DNA of 64,000 nucleotides from Phytophthora sp. 'mugwort' (Eukaryota; Oomycota; Peronosporomycetes; Peronosporales; Peronosporaceae): NCBI GenBank assembly GCA_033558025.1, contig JAUCEF010000007.1:6572001-6636000 (forward strand), in the 5' to 3' direction. Position numbers and translations under genes: made by a program. Positions 55,801 to 64,000 of the stretch are shown one piece after another (position 1 is the stretch's first letter; every line of letters begins with the position of its first letter). The notes beneath the pieces are model-generated. The model saw nothing but the letters and a program-made list of their open reading frames with translations. It did not search any database and was not told the DNA's origin.

Positions 55801-56163
55801 AAATCTCCACTTGCAAAACTCTTCCAGACCGCAGACCGGCGGGATTCGGCAGGAACTGAAGATTCCAATGCAACGATTGGTGCTAGTTCCAGCGCCAAGG
55901 TGACGGATGCGCGACTGAAGCTGCAACAAGCCAAGGAAATGCTGACGCTGTCGGGAAAGCAAGCGCCAGTTGTCGGATCGCGCGCTAGCCTCACGACGTT
56001 TGCGACACAAGCTGTTGCTGGAGCTCCACCAGCTGCACGACTCAGTGACCGCGAAACAACCAGCCAGCGGTTCGCCGTGAAGAAGCTCAAGCAGCTACAA
56101 TCCAAGCGAGCTGAAATGGTCAACGAGCGCAAAAAGGTGCGCAACTACAGCCTGGCGTCGTAA
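52805..56163 (+). CDS. CCDC57-like large coiled-coil protein (one intron)
   Basis: Exons 52805-52954 and 53029-56163 with a 74-nt GT-AG intron (GTTCGT ... CTGTACAG) give a 1094-residue protein with the frame intact across the junction (LLRDK/ESATS). It is nearly all alpha-helical coiled coil to about residue 510, then a serine/proline-rich linker (510-590), more coiled coil, and a charged C-terminal tail ending KKVRNYSLAS. LNKLQEDFKYNLKLLEGRDEEL at about 61-82, with YDANF just after, resembles the N-terminal signature of animal CCDC57 (LQEDFxYNLxVLEERDxELERYDAAF), a centrosome/microtubule-associated protein. A role at basal bodies or flagella of zoospores is inferred, not shown. Start Met is supported by the small first exon. 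It converges with the PP2A gene, with 207 bases between stops. Confidence 0.8.
52955..53028 (+). other. Intron of the coiled-coil gene
   Basis: 74 nt, starting GTTCGTTTGGG and ending CCAATCTGTACAG, phase 0. It contains a stop-free frame, so the second exon frame appears to extend into it; splicing is preferred because exon 1 encodes helical sequence (EKEKELHDINEYRIRTLEAL) in continuity with exon 2. Confidence 0.85.
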
Positions 56164-56370
56164 TGGCAAAACCCGGAACCAACGACGTATAGTAGAGTAT
56201 CAAAACAAGCCCAACAGCAGCAGTAATGATAGCTAACTTTATTCCTACCTTGTGTTCCATGATGGGGCATATTGTGCTGGGTTCAGTGCAGAGAAGATAA
56301 AATGTGGCAAGACATAACATGTATGAATTCCAGTAGCGCAGAGTTGACCTCGTTGGGGTCTGACGCTTGC

Positions 56371-57383
56371 CTACAAAAAATAGTCGGGCGTCCGACGAGA
56401 CACATGAGGCTCTCCACGACGCGGTGCCGGGTCGAACTGTAAGCTGCACAGAAATAATCACACAAAAGTCAGTAGCCATCCTCAACATTTGAACCCCTGT
56501 CAATGTAAACCGCGTACAATGTGTACTGCATCTGCTCGTCCACTTCCATGATGGCGGCCTCGTTGCCACAACGGTAGCAATAGTTCGGTGCGCTGAAGAT
56601 GGTCACAACGTTGCACTTGTGCGACCAGTTGTATCCCTCCATAACCAGCTGATGGGCCCTGGCAATGAGCGTGAGTCCATTGGCATGGTTGAACTGGTCC
56701 GAAATATCTTGTCCAAACGTGTATCCCGCTCCCCTTGGCGAGATCCCCCAGCCCGATCTGTCATCCGGATCAGACCACAGCAGGTCACACATGGCTCCCT
56801 CGTGAGGCACCTCCTGCAGTCTGTCGAAGCCGCGAATGTAGTCCAACGTGTCGATAGACGGCGAGAGACCTCCGTGCAGACAGAAGATCTGGTTCTCCAC
56901 GACCGCTGTAAGTGGCAGGTAGTCGAAGACGTCTGTGAAGTAGCGCCACACGTTGGGACTGCCATACTTGCGCAGACACTCGTCGTAGAAGCCGTAGACC
57001 TGCGTAATCTGGCGACTCTCGTGGTTACCGCGCAGGATGAAGACGCGGTCCTTGTAGCGCACTTTGAGACACACAAGCAGCGTCACTGTCTCCACGCTAT
57101 AGTAGCCGCGGTCCACATAATCCCCCATAAATAGATAGTTGGTGTCCGGCGCGTGGCCACCGATACGGAAGAGCTCCATGAGGTCGTGAAACTGGCCATG
57201 CACGTCGCCGCAGACCGTCACGGGGCAACGCACGGGTTGCACATTGGATTCCTGCACGAGCACTTCCTTAGCCTTGGAGCATAGCTGCATCACCTCGTTC
57301 TCTGTCAGCGGATTACAGCCCAACAGCTTCTCGCACCACGCGTCCAGCGTGTCGATGGACAGCTCGAACGGCGTGGAGCTCAT
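56371..57383 (-). CDS. Serine/threonine protein phosphatase 2A catalytic subunit (two exons)
   Basis: Exon 1 is 57383-56518 and exon 2 is 56443-56371, giving a 312-residue PP2A catalytic subunit. The metal-binding motifs are complete: GDVHG at 59-63, GDYVDRG at 87-93 and RGNHE at 118-122, then HGGLSPS and SAPNYCYR later. The 74-nt intron (56517-56444, GTACGCG ... TCTGTGCAG) joins QMQYT to [13 protein letters not shown], and the last residues are RRTPDYFL, the canonical PP2A tail for methylation and regulatory B-subunit binding. Without splicing the frame would end at an unrelated sequence, [13 protein letters not shown]2A dephosphorylates many cytosolic and nuclear substrates. It lies 284 bases downstream of tafazzin on the same strand. 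Confidence 0.97.
56444..56517 (-). other. Intron of the PP2A gene
   Basis: 74 nt on the minus strand, GTACGCGG ... TCTGTGCAG. Exon 1 ends ...TACACATT and exon 2 begins CTTACAG; the codon TT|C is Phe of YTFLQF, as in PP2A of other eukaryotes. Confidence 0.95.
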
Positions 57384-57667
57384 GGGCGCTTGTTGTTGTT
57401 GCTAAAGACTCCTGAAATCCTGACTGCTCATAGATTCCCCCTTCATCCTTGCACGCCCACTCGTTAGGATCCTGATGGGCTTTTGACCAATGAACACGAT
57501 GGTCGAACTGCTTTTTGACCAGTAACATGTTAACGTGTCGAAAAGCTATCTTTAGCCTGTAATTGACATGTGTATGTTTGGCTTGCACTGCCGAGACTTG
57601 CCTCTAATGTCTCGGTCTATTGCGAAGCTGCGTTGCCGACCTGAGTGACACGGACCGCCTGATCGAT

Positions 57668-58948
57668 CTATTGATGCTGGTGATGCGTTTTCTTCTCGAG
57701 GGCTAGCAGCGCGTTCTCTATTCTCCGTGTTATGGCCGAGTACAACGCCTTCTCACGCTCCTGCGTTTCCCACGGAGAGCCGCCGGCCACGCGGTCATCT
57801 GCGTACCGCTCAAACAGGTCGTCAAAGGACAGCGGCTCGCCGACGATCACGCCCAGGTCGAGGTTCGTCCTGGGAAAGACGCTGATCAGACGGTTTTCCT
57901 CGTCCTGTGGCATGAGCTGCTCCATGTTGTAATGATACACGGGCACCACGATCGGCCGTGTGGTCGCACGAGCAATGAGCTTGCCCACGCCCCACTTTAA
58001 ACGTCCAATCTCCTCGCGTCGGGGACTTGGTCGGCCACCGAGCGCTGCCAATAAGAAAGAAGACGAATTAAACGCGCAGACAGTCAGCGAGGAGATTCAA
58101 TGAATGAGACAAGATCCAACGATATCACCTTCGTGCTGCACGATCTTGCCCTCGGGAAAAATATGGACCCACGCACCCTCCTCCACCTTGTCGAAGATAG
58201 CTTGGATCATCTACGTAGTCGCAACAGCACATCGAATCGTAAATAACTCAGCAGAGAGGAAAATGAATCGCTGATGCAGCCCACCTGATGATCAACGCCA
58301 GCTCCACGCTTTACCGGCAGCGTCTTGGCAGCAAAGAATACCGCCGCCAACAACCTTCCCTTTGTATAGCAGTACTCCTGGCTGCACCAATCAACATGTC
58401 AGCTCATGCCGCCAGCACCACCAGAATGTCATTCCAATCTCACCTAGCCAGGCTCCAGCGTCCGTTGCGGGGCCACGCGTACTTCCACGGCATCATACTG
58501 CACACAGCAACCTTCGTCAGAGCCTTCATCTTTTCGTTATACTAGTTGCAACCGCCTCTTACTTGGCAAACACCGCGGGGTCGTCCACCGTGGCCGAGTG
58601 ATTGGACACCGTGATGACAGCCGTGCCCTTGGGTCGCTGTTCCAGCTGCTGGATCAGGTTCCCCGTGCCCTCTACTTTCGTTCGGTTCATCAGCTGCAAA
58701 TAGAACTTGGAGGCTAGCGTCGCGGCGCCGAAGATGGGCGCGCGCGCCACATCGTGCAGCCATTCCGGGAACACCGTGGGGCGCCGGCCTCCGTCATACT
58801 TGCCGTCGCCCAGATCTGCCACGGGTGCATCCACGTACAAGGCTGTGGCGCCCACACCCACGGAAATGGTACCGATGGACAGCGCGGTCAGAGACAGCGA
58901 GCGCACCAGGTGCGAGCCCGCGAAGGGCTTGACAGTGCGCCCCAGCAT
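57668..58948 (-). CDS. TAZ: Tafazzin-type cardiolipin transacylase (five exons)
   Basis: Reading on the minus strand: exon 1 58948-58563, exon 2 58497-58444, exon 3 58381-58285, exon 4 58210-58129, exon 5 58044-57668, joined by GT-AG introns of 65, 62, 74 and 84 nt. The product has 331 residues. The catalytic HX4D motif is SNHSATVDDP at the end of exon 1, GAWVHIFPEGKI is in exon 4, and RLKWGVGKLIA in exon 5; human tafazzin has WVHIFPEGK and RFKWGIGRLIA in the same places. The early hydrophobic segment (LSIGTISVGVGATALYV) fits a mitochondrial membrane anchor. The enzyme remodels cardiolipin acyl chains. All junctions keep the frame, so the gene seems intact. Confidence 0.95.
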
Positions 58949-59476
58949 CGAAACGCGAGTCGGAGTGGATTGTGACGTTGGTGGAGCGCGACAAAAAAAC
59001 CGCTGGTGATCGAAACGATCAAGCGCTAATTGGTTGCAATTATTTTAATTTAAATGCTCAATTGCTTGATGTTTTTACGATTTTTTTCCATTATAAAAAA
59101 CGAGCGAGCCTTCGTGGAAGATTTCTCAAAAGTAAAAAATGACAGATCTATGATATTCACAGCGTTTTTGCCGCTGTAAGCGAGTCCCTACAAAAGCAAT
59201 CCCTAACTTTCTGGCTGTAGCTGGGTTTGAGATACTGGAAAACACCAATCTTGGGAAATCTCTTCTCTTTACAATACGAAAAAGCAATCGATATCGATTT
59301 ACAATCCATAACAGTAGGATATGGCCGCTCAGGAGGCTAGTCTAGCTATAATAGAAGTGAATGAATTTGTCTCCACGGCGATGGGTCTACTACAACAAAA
59401 CAGAGTGATCGCTACAGTGGTAGCCGCAATTACTCTCACTTAGACTAGTTTATATGAGGAGTGTCATTTTTGCTTA
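58949..59476. other. Upstream flank of tafazzin, AT-rich
   Basis: No gene. It includes the 5' region of the minus-strand tafazzin gene, with an AT-rich stretch at about 59040-59100 of the TTATTTTAATTTAAAT type. No initiator could be singled out. Confidence 0.4.
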
Positions 59477-59501
59477 CCGGATCGCCCCTGTCCTAAGCGA
59501 A
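59477..59501. repeat. Left terminal inverted repeat of transposon D
   Basis: 25 bases, flanked by TA on the left. Matches the right TIR at 24 of 25 positions. The 13-base end TGTCCTAAGCGAA is repeated at 59506-59518. Confidence 0.95.
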
Positions 59502-59642
59502 GTTTTGTCCTAAGCGAATCTTAAATTACGACCAATCACATCAACTTACTTTATACAGATAGATAAAAGATGAAATACCATTACATGGAGCTAAATTTAG
59601 GCTGTGCTGCGCCACATATGCGGTCATTGCTGAAATCACGCA

Positions 59643-61010
59643 ATGGGCAGACCTCGCACGAAAGGAACCGGTAGAAAACCGAAGCGTTACACTCGAATCG
59701 CTGTAGACTACGCACATAAGCTGGAGCTACTACAGTATTTGGCCGCTGGACACTCTGTGAGTGAAGCCATCTCTTACTTTTACCCGGGCTGCGCAGGCAG
59801 CGGGAAACGCGCAAACAGAAGCAGATTTCCAAGTGGAAAAAGCAGGAAGAGCTCATTAAAGCGGTCTGCGAGGACGGAAAGTGTCATCTCAAGAATCTCC
59901 GGCTTAGTGGACAGGTGACGATTCTTTCAAGTGATGCGAAAGGTGCTATTATTTTGTGGATTCATTCGATGCGCAAGGAGGGAAGCCCAGTTTCATCTCA
60001 AACGCAACGGTTCAAAGCCCTCGAAATGGCCGATAACGAAGTTTTTAAGGCGACATCTTTACGGCATCACATTCGTGGAGGCGCCGGTTCATGAGGAGAC
60101 ACAAGGTGTCAATCCGAGCCCGCGCGCGCCAGGGGCAAACTATACCGGAGGACGCAGAAGCTGCCAAAGCAAGGTTCTGTGAGGAAATACGAGCTGCGAT
60201 AGTTGAACACGAGATCAGTAACGTGTACAACGCTGATCAAACGGTAAGATCACTGATGTTATCTATTTCTCAGGACTACACTAACACTCTGTGACTTTGT
60301 GCATACTGTAGCCGTGTTCTTTGAGTATTTACCTCGGCAGACCGTATCAGCCAAAGGGGCGAAGACGGTTCGGGTTAAGTGCAGCGCCAAGGATAATGAG
60401 AGAGCCACGGTAATGTTACTAGCCGACTGGAATGGAAACAAGCACGCGCCGTTCTTCATTTTTAGGAGCAATCCGTCACGCCACATATACCTCCTGCAAC
60501 GGAACGACACAGTTCGTCACGGATTTGGTGTTCGATTGTGGAAGGAGATGTTCGGTCTTCGAGCTCTGCATGGCTGCCGTATCTATGGGAATCCTCCGGC
60601 ATGGTGGAACTAGCACATTTCACTGGAGTTCCTTCAGTTTCACTTTCGATTCAGGGACAGTACGAGCGAGAAAGTATTGTTGCTTTTGGGACGACTTTTC
60701 TGGGCACTGGACCCCAGAGGTTATCGTCTATGCAGCACTATAAATGTAGTGCTGAAGAAGGTACCCCCACGTTACACCTACGTGTGTCAGCCTGCGGATG
60801 TGCCATGGAATCAGCCATTTAAAAGTTGACTACGAGGGCACTGGTTGGACAACTCGCGTTATCAGTCACCACGCACTTGAACGAGATCGGACAGAGGAGC
60901 GGTGTAAGCTATCAGAGGAGGTCGCTACGATTCCTAGAACGGACATTCAAAGAAGTTGCCAGGGAGAAGATTGCTCGCCTACAGGAACAGGCGCCAAGTC
61001 CAGCGTTCGA
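59643..61010 (+). pseudogene. Pogo-like (CENP-B type) transposase, frameshifted
   Basis: The frame at 59643 begins MGRPRTKGTGRKPKRYTRIA and has an N-terminal helix-turn-helix (ELLQYLAAGHSVSEAISYF). After frameshifts, ALEMADNEVFKATSLRHH (about 60020-60070) and RARARQGQTIPEDAEAA (about 60110-60170) form the second DNA-binding part. NVYNADQTV (about 60220-60250) holds the first catalytic Asp, VFFEYLPRQTVSAKGAKTV and RATVMLLADWNGNK follow (60310-60440), then FWDDFSGHWTPEVIVYAAL (about 60680-60740) holds the second Asp. At 60770-60850 a shifted stretch reads YVCQPADVPWNQPFK, the third block. Five or so frame changes make it inactive. Confidence 0.75.
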
Positions 61011-61318
61011 TGGTGGCTCCGAAACGAGTTGATATTACATCATGGATATGTGAAAGCTGTGAAGGGCTCAGTGCAAAAACAATCGTCAGTGGATTTGCAA
61101 GGCAGGTCTTTTGGGCGATACACGTGGTACCGAAACTGCCATTGAGTCACCTAAAATCGACCAAATCACGGAGCTACTAGATCAACTGGATGATCTTGGG
61201 GCTGTTAGTAAGTCTATCGGAAATGACGACGAATATGTCAGCAGTTCAGATGATGATTTTCCTAATTAATAACACAAAACATTACTTGATCCAGTTTTTA
61301 AGGTACCCAAGTGCGCTA

Positions 61319-61390
61319 GGACGCGTAGCTCAAATGGCAAGAGCACCGCTTATTATTGGACGGACGCGGGTTCGATTCCCGCCGCGTCCT
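61319..61390 (+). tRNA. tRNA-like gene inside transposon D (possible pseudogene)
   Basis: The acceptor stem GGACGCG/CGCGTCC pairs fully, the D-stem GCTC/GAGC is intact, and the T-arm GCGGG-TTCGATT-CCCGC is perfect. The Pol III boxes are both present: TAGCTCAAATGG (61326-61337) and GGTTCGATTCC (61369-61379). The anticodon arm is unusual: CCGCT and GACGG pair only partly around an eight-base loop (TATTATTG), and the variable region is two bases. The anticodon cannot be stated. Whether functional or dead, its position within the transposon is clear. Confidence 0.65.
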
Positions 61391-61501
61391 AACTTTTGAT
61401 CGGCTAAAATACACCAAAACATTATTCCAATAAAATTTACGTTTTAGCAACCTAATCTTGTGATTGTGAATAACCCTATTAAAATACTGTGTACATTGGA
61501 G

Positions 61502-61526
61502 TTCGCTTAGGACAGGGGCGATGCGG
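61502..61526. repeat. Right terminal inverted repeat of transposon D
   Basis: Begins TTCGCTTAGGACAGG and ends GATGCGG, followed by TA. It is the reverse complement of the left TIR apart from one base. Confidence 0.95.
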
Positions 61527-61528
61527 TA

Positions 61529-62731
61529 CCCCCAAATTAGTATGTGACAATTTTGGGAGTGTGACTAATTTTGGTATGCATATTAGTCTCGCGATTTCTA
61601 GTTGGTGTGACCTCTGTTTGCCGGCGTGGCCAGCGCACTCTCACCCGCTAAACTCGTCAGGATACTTCTGAATGATTGGCTGCAGGTGTGGATACAGCTG
61701 CTTCACAGGTCCAAGTGCCATCAACGCCAAGAGACACAACGCACCTTATTATAGCCTTTCTGGCGTAGTTCAATCCGTTCTTGCTGCGCTGGGTATTCAC
61801 CTCATGAACGCATCTGCAGCCAAAGCCAGAAAGAACTTCTTGTCAGGGTTCTTTAGCTTCGGAGTTGTTTGGCGAAGACTCAGCCGACAGAGCAGAAGGC
61901 GACGGCGTAGGTGGATGTGTGTGGCAGAAGGTGCAGCAGATGGCGCCTTAAGAGCCAGGACCGGTGTCATAACTGGTGTGACTCGGCAACTTGACCCTCA
62001 GGGTAGAAGCCGGTGCACCTTTAAGCGAGCTATTAAGAAAAAGACGATGATGCGTTAGCGCTAGTAGAAGTAGAAGCACCGGAGGAGCTACGTGAAGCAG
62101 GGCGATCGGGCGAGCTGTTGCGCGGCGGCGCTGGGCACAATCAAGCATGGCGTCCAGCAGCTCTATTTCGGAATCGTGCAAGTACCACGAGGCTCAGGAG
62201 CCGAGCTCTCACTGCGTGTCATCGCAGCGAGCGAAGCGGAATTGGAGGTCATGCTAACAACACGCATCACCACAGCAAGAACACCCAGCACGAGAGGAAC
62301 ATATCCAGGCCCAGGACCAACCAGGCCAAGGCGAACCAAGGTGTAGATAACGGGGTCGGACGAATTCGAATCAGGCGTCCTCCTGGCTGCGCTGCTTCTT
62401 CGGGAATGCAGACTGAATGCCAGATGAAGGGTGGGCGTATGCGAATTGGCTATGTATAGCCAATACGACGGGGCCTACAACTACTCAGGAATAGTAGTGG
62501 ATCTAACATATAGCAGATGTATGGTGGCTGGGGGGGTATCTATCCACCCGAACTGCGGGGAACGGCCACGCTACTTCTAACCACCCTCCCCCAAACGCAT
62601 ACGCTTCAATAAATACTGGTAGCACTTGTTTGTCAGTCGACTTCTCTAACGGACACTGAAGCTGCCGTGCTGGAACCGTTCAGGCGTGACCAAGCGGACA
62701 TGACAGCCTACCCCAGCGAGTACGGACGGCT
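61529..62731. other. Unassigned sequence
   Basis: A 128-residue + frame at 61672-62058 overlaps a 77-residue minus frame (62181-61948) reading SEIELLDAMLDCAQRRRATA; neither is recognised. A G-run at about 62532 and a C-run at about 62587 flank short sequence. At about 62606 an AATAAATACTGG phrase could be a TATA-like promoter of an LTR, unproven. Confidence 0.35.
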
Positions 62732-63076
62732 TTGCGGAGCGCACACACAATCATCGCAAGGTTGACGCCGAGCATGCTTCCTGGAGGCATTCCTCTCACG
62801 TTGAGCATGATGGAGAGACTCTTCAGCGTTATTCGCACTGTTTCGCGCCACGAGCGCCACCGCCTCTCGCCCATAATGCTGGAGATGATACTGTTCCTGA
62901 AGATGAATATTCGTGCTGGGATGCGGCGACTGTAGATAAGTGGTTGCAAGGATGCCATAACACGATTGCAGTAATTTACAATGACAACGATGCGTCTGAC
63001 GCTATTTATTCATTTTTTGTTAATCAGTACCTGATACGCAACCAAGCAAGTATACTACTACTGTCACAACAATAGA
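62732..63076 (+). mobile_element. hAT transposase C-terminal (dimerisation) remnant
   Basis: The + frame at 62732-62935 contains MMERLFSVIRTVSRHERHRLS then PIMLEMILFLKMN, the hAT dimerisation signature (ERxFSxxxxVxxxxRxxLxxxxxExxxFLKxN). After one frameshift near 62910 the sequence continues WDAATVDKWLQ, as in oomycete relatives (W-D-x-x-TVD). The rest of the element is missing. Confidence 0.65.
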
Positions 63077-64000
63077 CAAACATCGCATAATGGGCTTGTC
63101 TGGCTATAGCTCGTTACAATTCTGAACGTCTTAGTCAATAATTTAATATCTTGATTTAATAGTCAACTCCAAAACAATATTTATCAGTACTAGATTTTAA
63201 TGATACAATATTTACAAAATATACAGCATGTTACTGAAATAACTATATGCACCACAATAATATAACAATAGGGTTATAAAATATGAGCTGTTAGCAAATT
63301 ACCGAAAATATAATAGCAATACCTTTTAAAGCATAATGATGTCTTTCTTCGCTTCAAAAAATACTTCTAAGAAAATGAATCAAGGAAAGAATAACGGTAT
63401 AATGCAAGATGAGCGACTTTGCGCGTGCACCTTGCTTGAGGTGCGACGAATGGTATGGCTTGTCCTGCTCGAGAACTTGGATACGGCGCTCTTCCTACTT
63501 GTGCTTCACGAGCTCACGCAACCGAAGCGTGCGGTCGATTGTGCGGTCAAGTATGAGTGTGGTGGTGTTATGTATACGCACCACCTGATTCTGGAAAATG
63601 TGTCGCGCTTCGTCCAAAAGCTCGCAACCCTCCTTGATTATCCTATTTTGGTTGTAGCGCTGAAGATAGACGAGTAAGAAGCTAGTTTGTTGCAGCTTCG
63701 CACGCACTTGGATCCGTGTCTGTCCAAGGTAATAGGTTTCTTAACAGCTGTGTGTTTAAAGGATTTGTCCGCAAGCTTTTGGTGTTTTGACATAAAGGGA
63801 CTTGCTCATAGCTTGCTTAGTTGAGCTAAAGTAGAGAGAGAGACTAGCGCTGAGGCGTTCGAGGTATCATATTCTACTAACGTGCTGAAGGTTTGACGCA
63901 GACAAGCACATGGGGCGTTAAGCTCGTCAATCCTCTTTGATGCACGTGTGAGGTCGATCAGGCCAGTTTCAAATTAACGAGAGCGCGACAACGACGAAAC
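63077..64000. other. AT-rich sequence and an unrecognised small ORF
   Basis: 63.1-63.33 kb is strongly AT-rich with no gene. At 63336-63677 on the + strand a 113-residue frame (MMSFFASKNTSKKMNQGKNN) overlaps a minus frame at 63707-63495 (YLQRYNQNRIIKEGCELLDE) that looks like the better coding candidate, being helical and charged. Neither is a known family. 63.7-64 kb shows nothing. Confidence 0.3.
63495..63707 (-). CDS. Unrecognised small helical ORF
   Basis: A 70-residue minus frame rich in Arg, Leu and Glu (RIIKEGCELLDEARHIFQ, TTLILDRTIDRTLRLRELVK). The open sense continues upstream of its first Met without a stop for several codons, so it may be part of a longer gene or transposon. No family recognised. 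Confidence 0.25.
   Translation of the reverse strand: MRAKLQQTSFLLVYLQRYNQNRIIKEGCELLDEARHIFQNQVVRIHNTTTLILDRTIDRTLRLRELVKHK

Larger units (their letters stand above)
59477..61526 (+). mobile_element. Pogo-like transposon with complete TIRs and TA target duplication (copy D)
   Basis: A complete DDE transposon of about 2.05 kb. The left terminal inverted repeat (59477-59501) begins CCGGATCGCCCCTG and the right one (61502-61526) is its reverse complement with one mismatch over 25 bases. Outside each is TA (59475-59476 and 61527-61528), the pogo/Tc1 target duplication. Near the left end a second TGTCCTAAGCGAA (59506-59518) follows the TIR. The transposase is frameshifted (59643-61000). A tRNA-like gene lies between transposase and right TIR. 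Copies A-C at 22-27 kb are relatives. Confidence 0.9.

Noticed and set aside
54799..56144. Several long minus-strand ORFs under the coiled-coil gene
   Set aside because: Shadows of a long biased coding sequence; no start context or domain.
1..64000. RXLR or Crinkler effector genes
   Set aside because: I looked for a signal peptide followed by RxLR and EER or an LxLFLAK motif in the open frames and saw none.
1..64000. CRISPR array, rRNA operon or prokaryotic insertion sequence
   Set aside because: No regularly spaced direct repeats, no rRNA-like sequence, and all mobile elements are eukaryotic types.

Overview
This is a repeat-rich stretch of an oomycete genome, most likely Phytophthora or a close Peronosporales relative. 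Supporting signs are short GT-AG introns of about 62-84 nt, an M96-type bZIP protein, and the characteristic oomycete mixture of Ty3/Gypsy, Ty1/Copia, LINE, MULE, pogo-like, PIF/Harbinger and hAT relics. The species call is inference from family content; no rRNA or organelle sequence is present to confirm it.

Layout. 1-1.35 kb: minus-strand Gypsy protease fragment. 1.35-4.5 kb: unassigned debris. 4.6-13.8 kb: a long frameshifted LINE on the + strand (zinc knuckle, OTU-like protease remnant, endonuclease, reverse transcriptase, C-terminal tail). 14.37-16.3 kb: minus-strand MULE with SWIM zinc finger. 17.28-17.35 kb: near-perfect hairpin. 18.82-20.27 kb: intact M96-like bZIP gene. 22.3-26.8 kb: three decayed DDE (pogo/CENP-B superfamily) transposons. 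29-31.1 kb: Gypsy gag remnant between two direct repeats. 33.5-35.4 kb: Copia remnant. 37-39.1 kb: + strand MULE with a 3' intron. 41.6 kb: tRNA pseudogene. 43.2-43.5 kb: LINE tail. 43.76 and 47.5-48.6 kb: two copies of a PIF/Harbinger element. 45.79-47.2 kb: intact membrane acyltransferase. 48.9-50.82 kb: DDE-like element with an AT-hook and a C-terminal PIP-box. 51.2-52.6 kb: frameshifted second acyltransferase. 52.8-58.95 kb: a compact island of three housekeeping genes. 59.48-61.53 kb: a pogo-like transposon with complete terminal inverted repeats, TA target duplication and an embedded tRNA-like gene. 62.7-63.1 kb: hAT C-terminus; then AT-rich sequence.

Host genes. Seven loci can be supported: the M96-like bZIP regulator, two acyltransferase-3 paralogues (one broken) separated by transposons, a large CCDC57-like coiled-coil protein, the PP2A catalytic subunit, tafazzin, and possibly some unrecognised small ORFs. 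I rebuilt splice structures for three: the coiled-coil gene (one 74-nt intron), PP2A (one 74-nt intron that restores the canonical TPDYFL tail), and tafazzin (five exons). The coiled-coil and PP2A genes converge; PP2A and tafazzin lie head-to-tail on the minus strand. They have no evident shared pathway; the island simply survives between transposon fields, as expected of a gene-sparse oomycete region.

The most noteworthy signals are the tRNA-like gene inside the complete pogo-like transposon, the PIP-box at the end of the 50.8-kb element, the OTU-like protease remnant inside the LINE, the 34-bp-arm hairpin at 17.3 kb, and a possible Helitron-type end next to a gene fragment at 44.7-45.3 kb.
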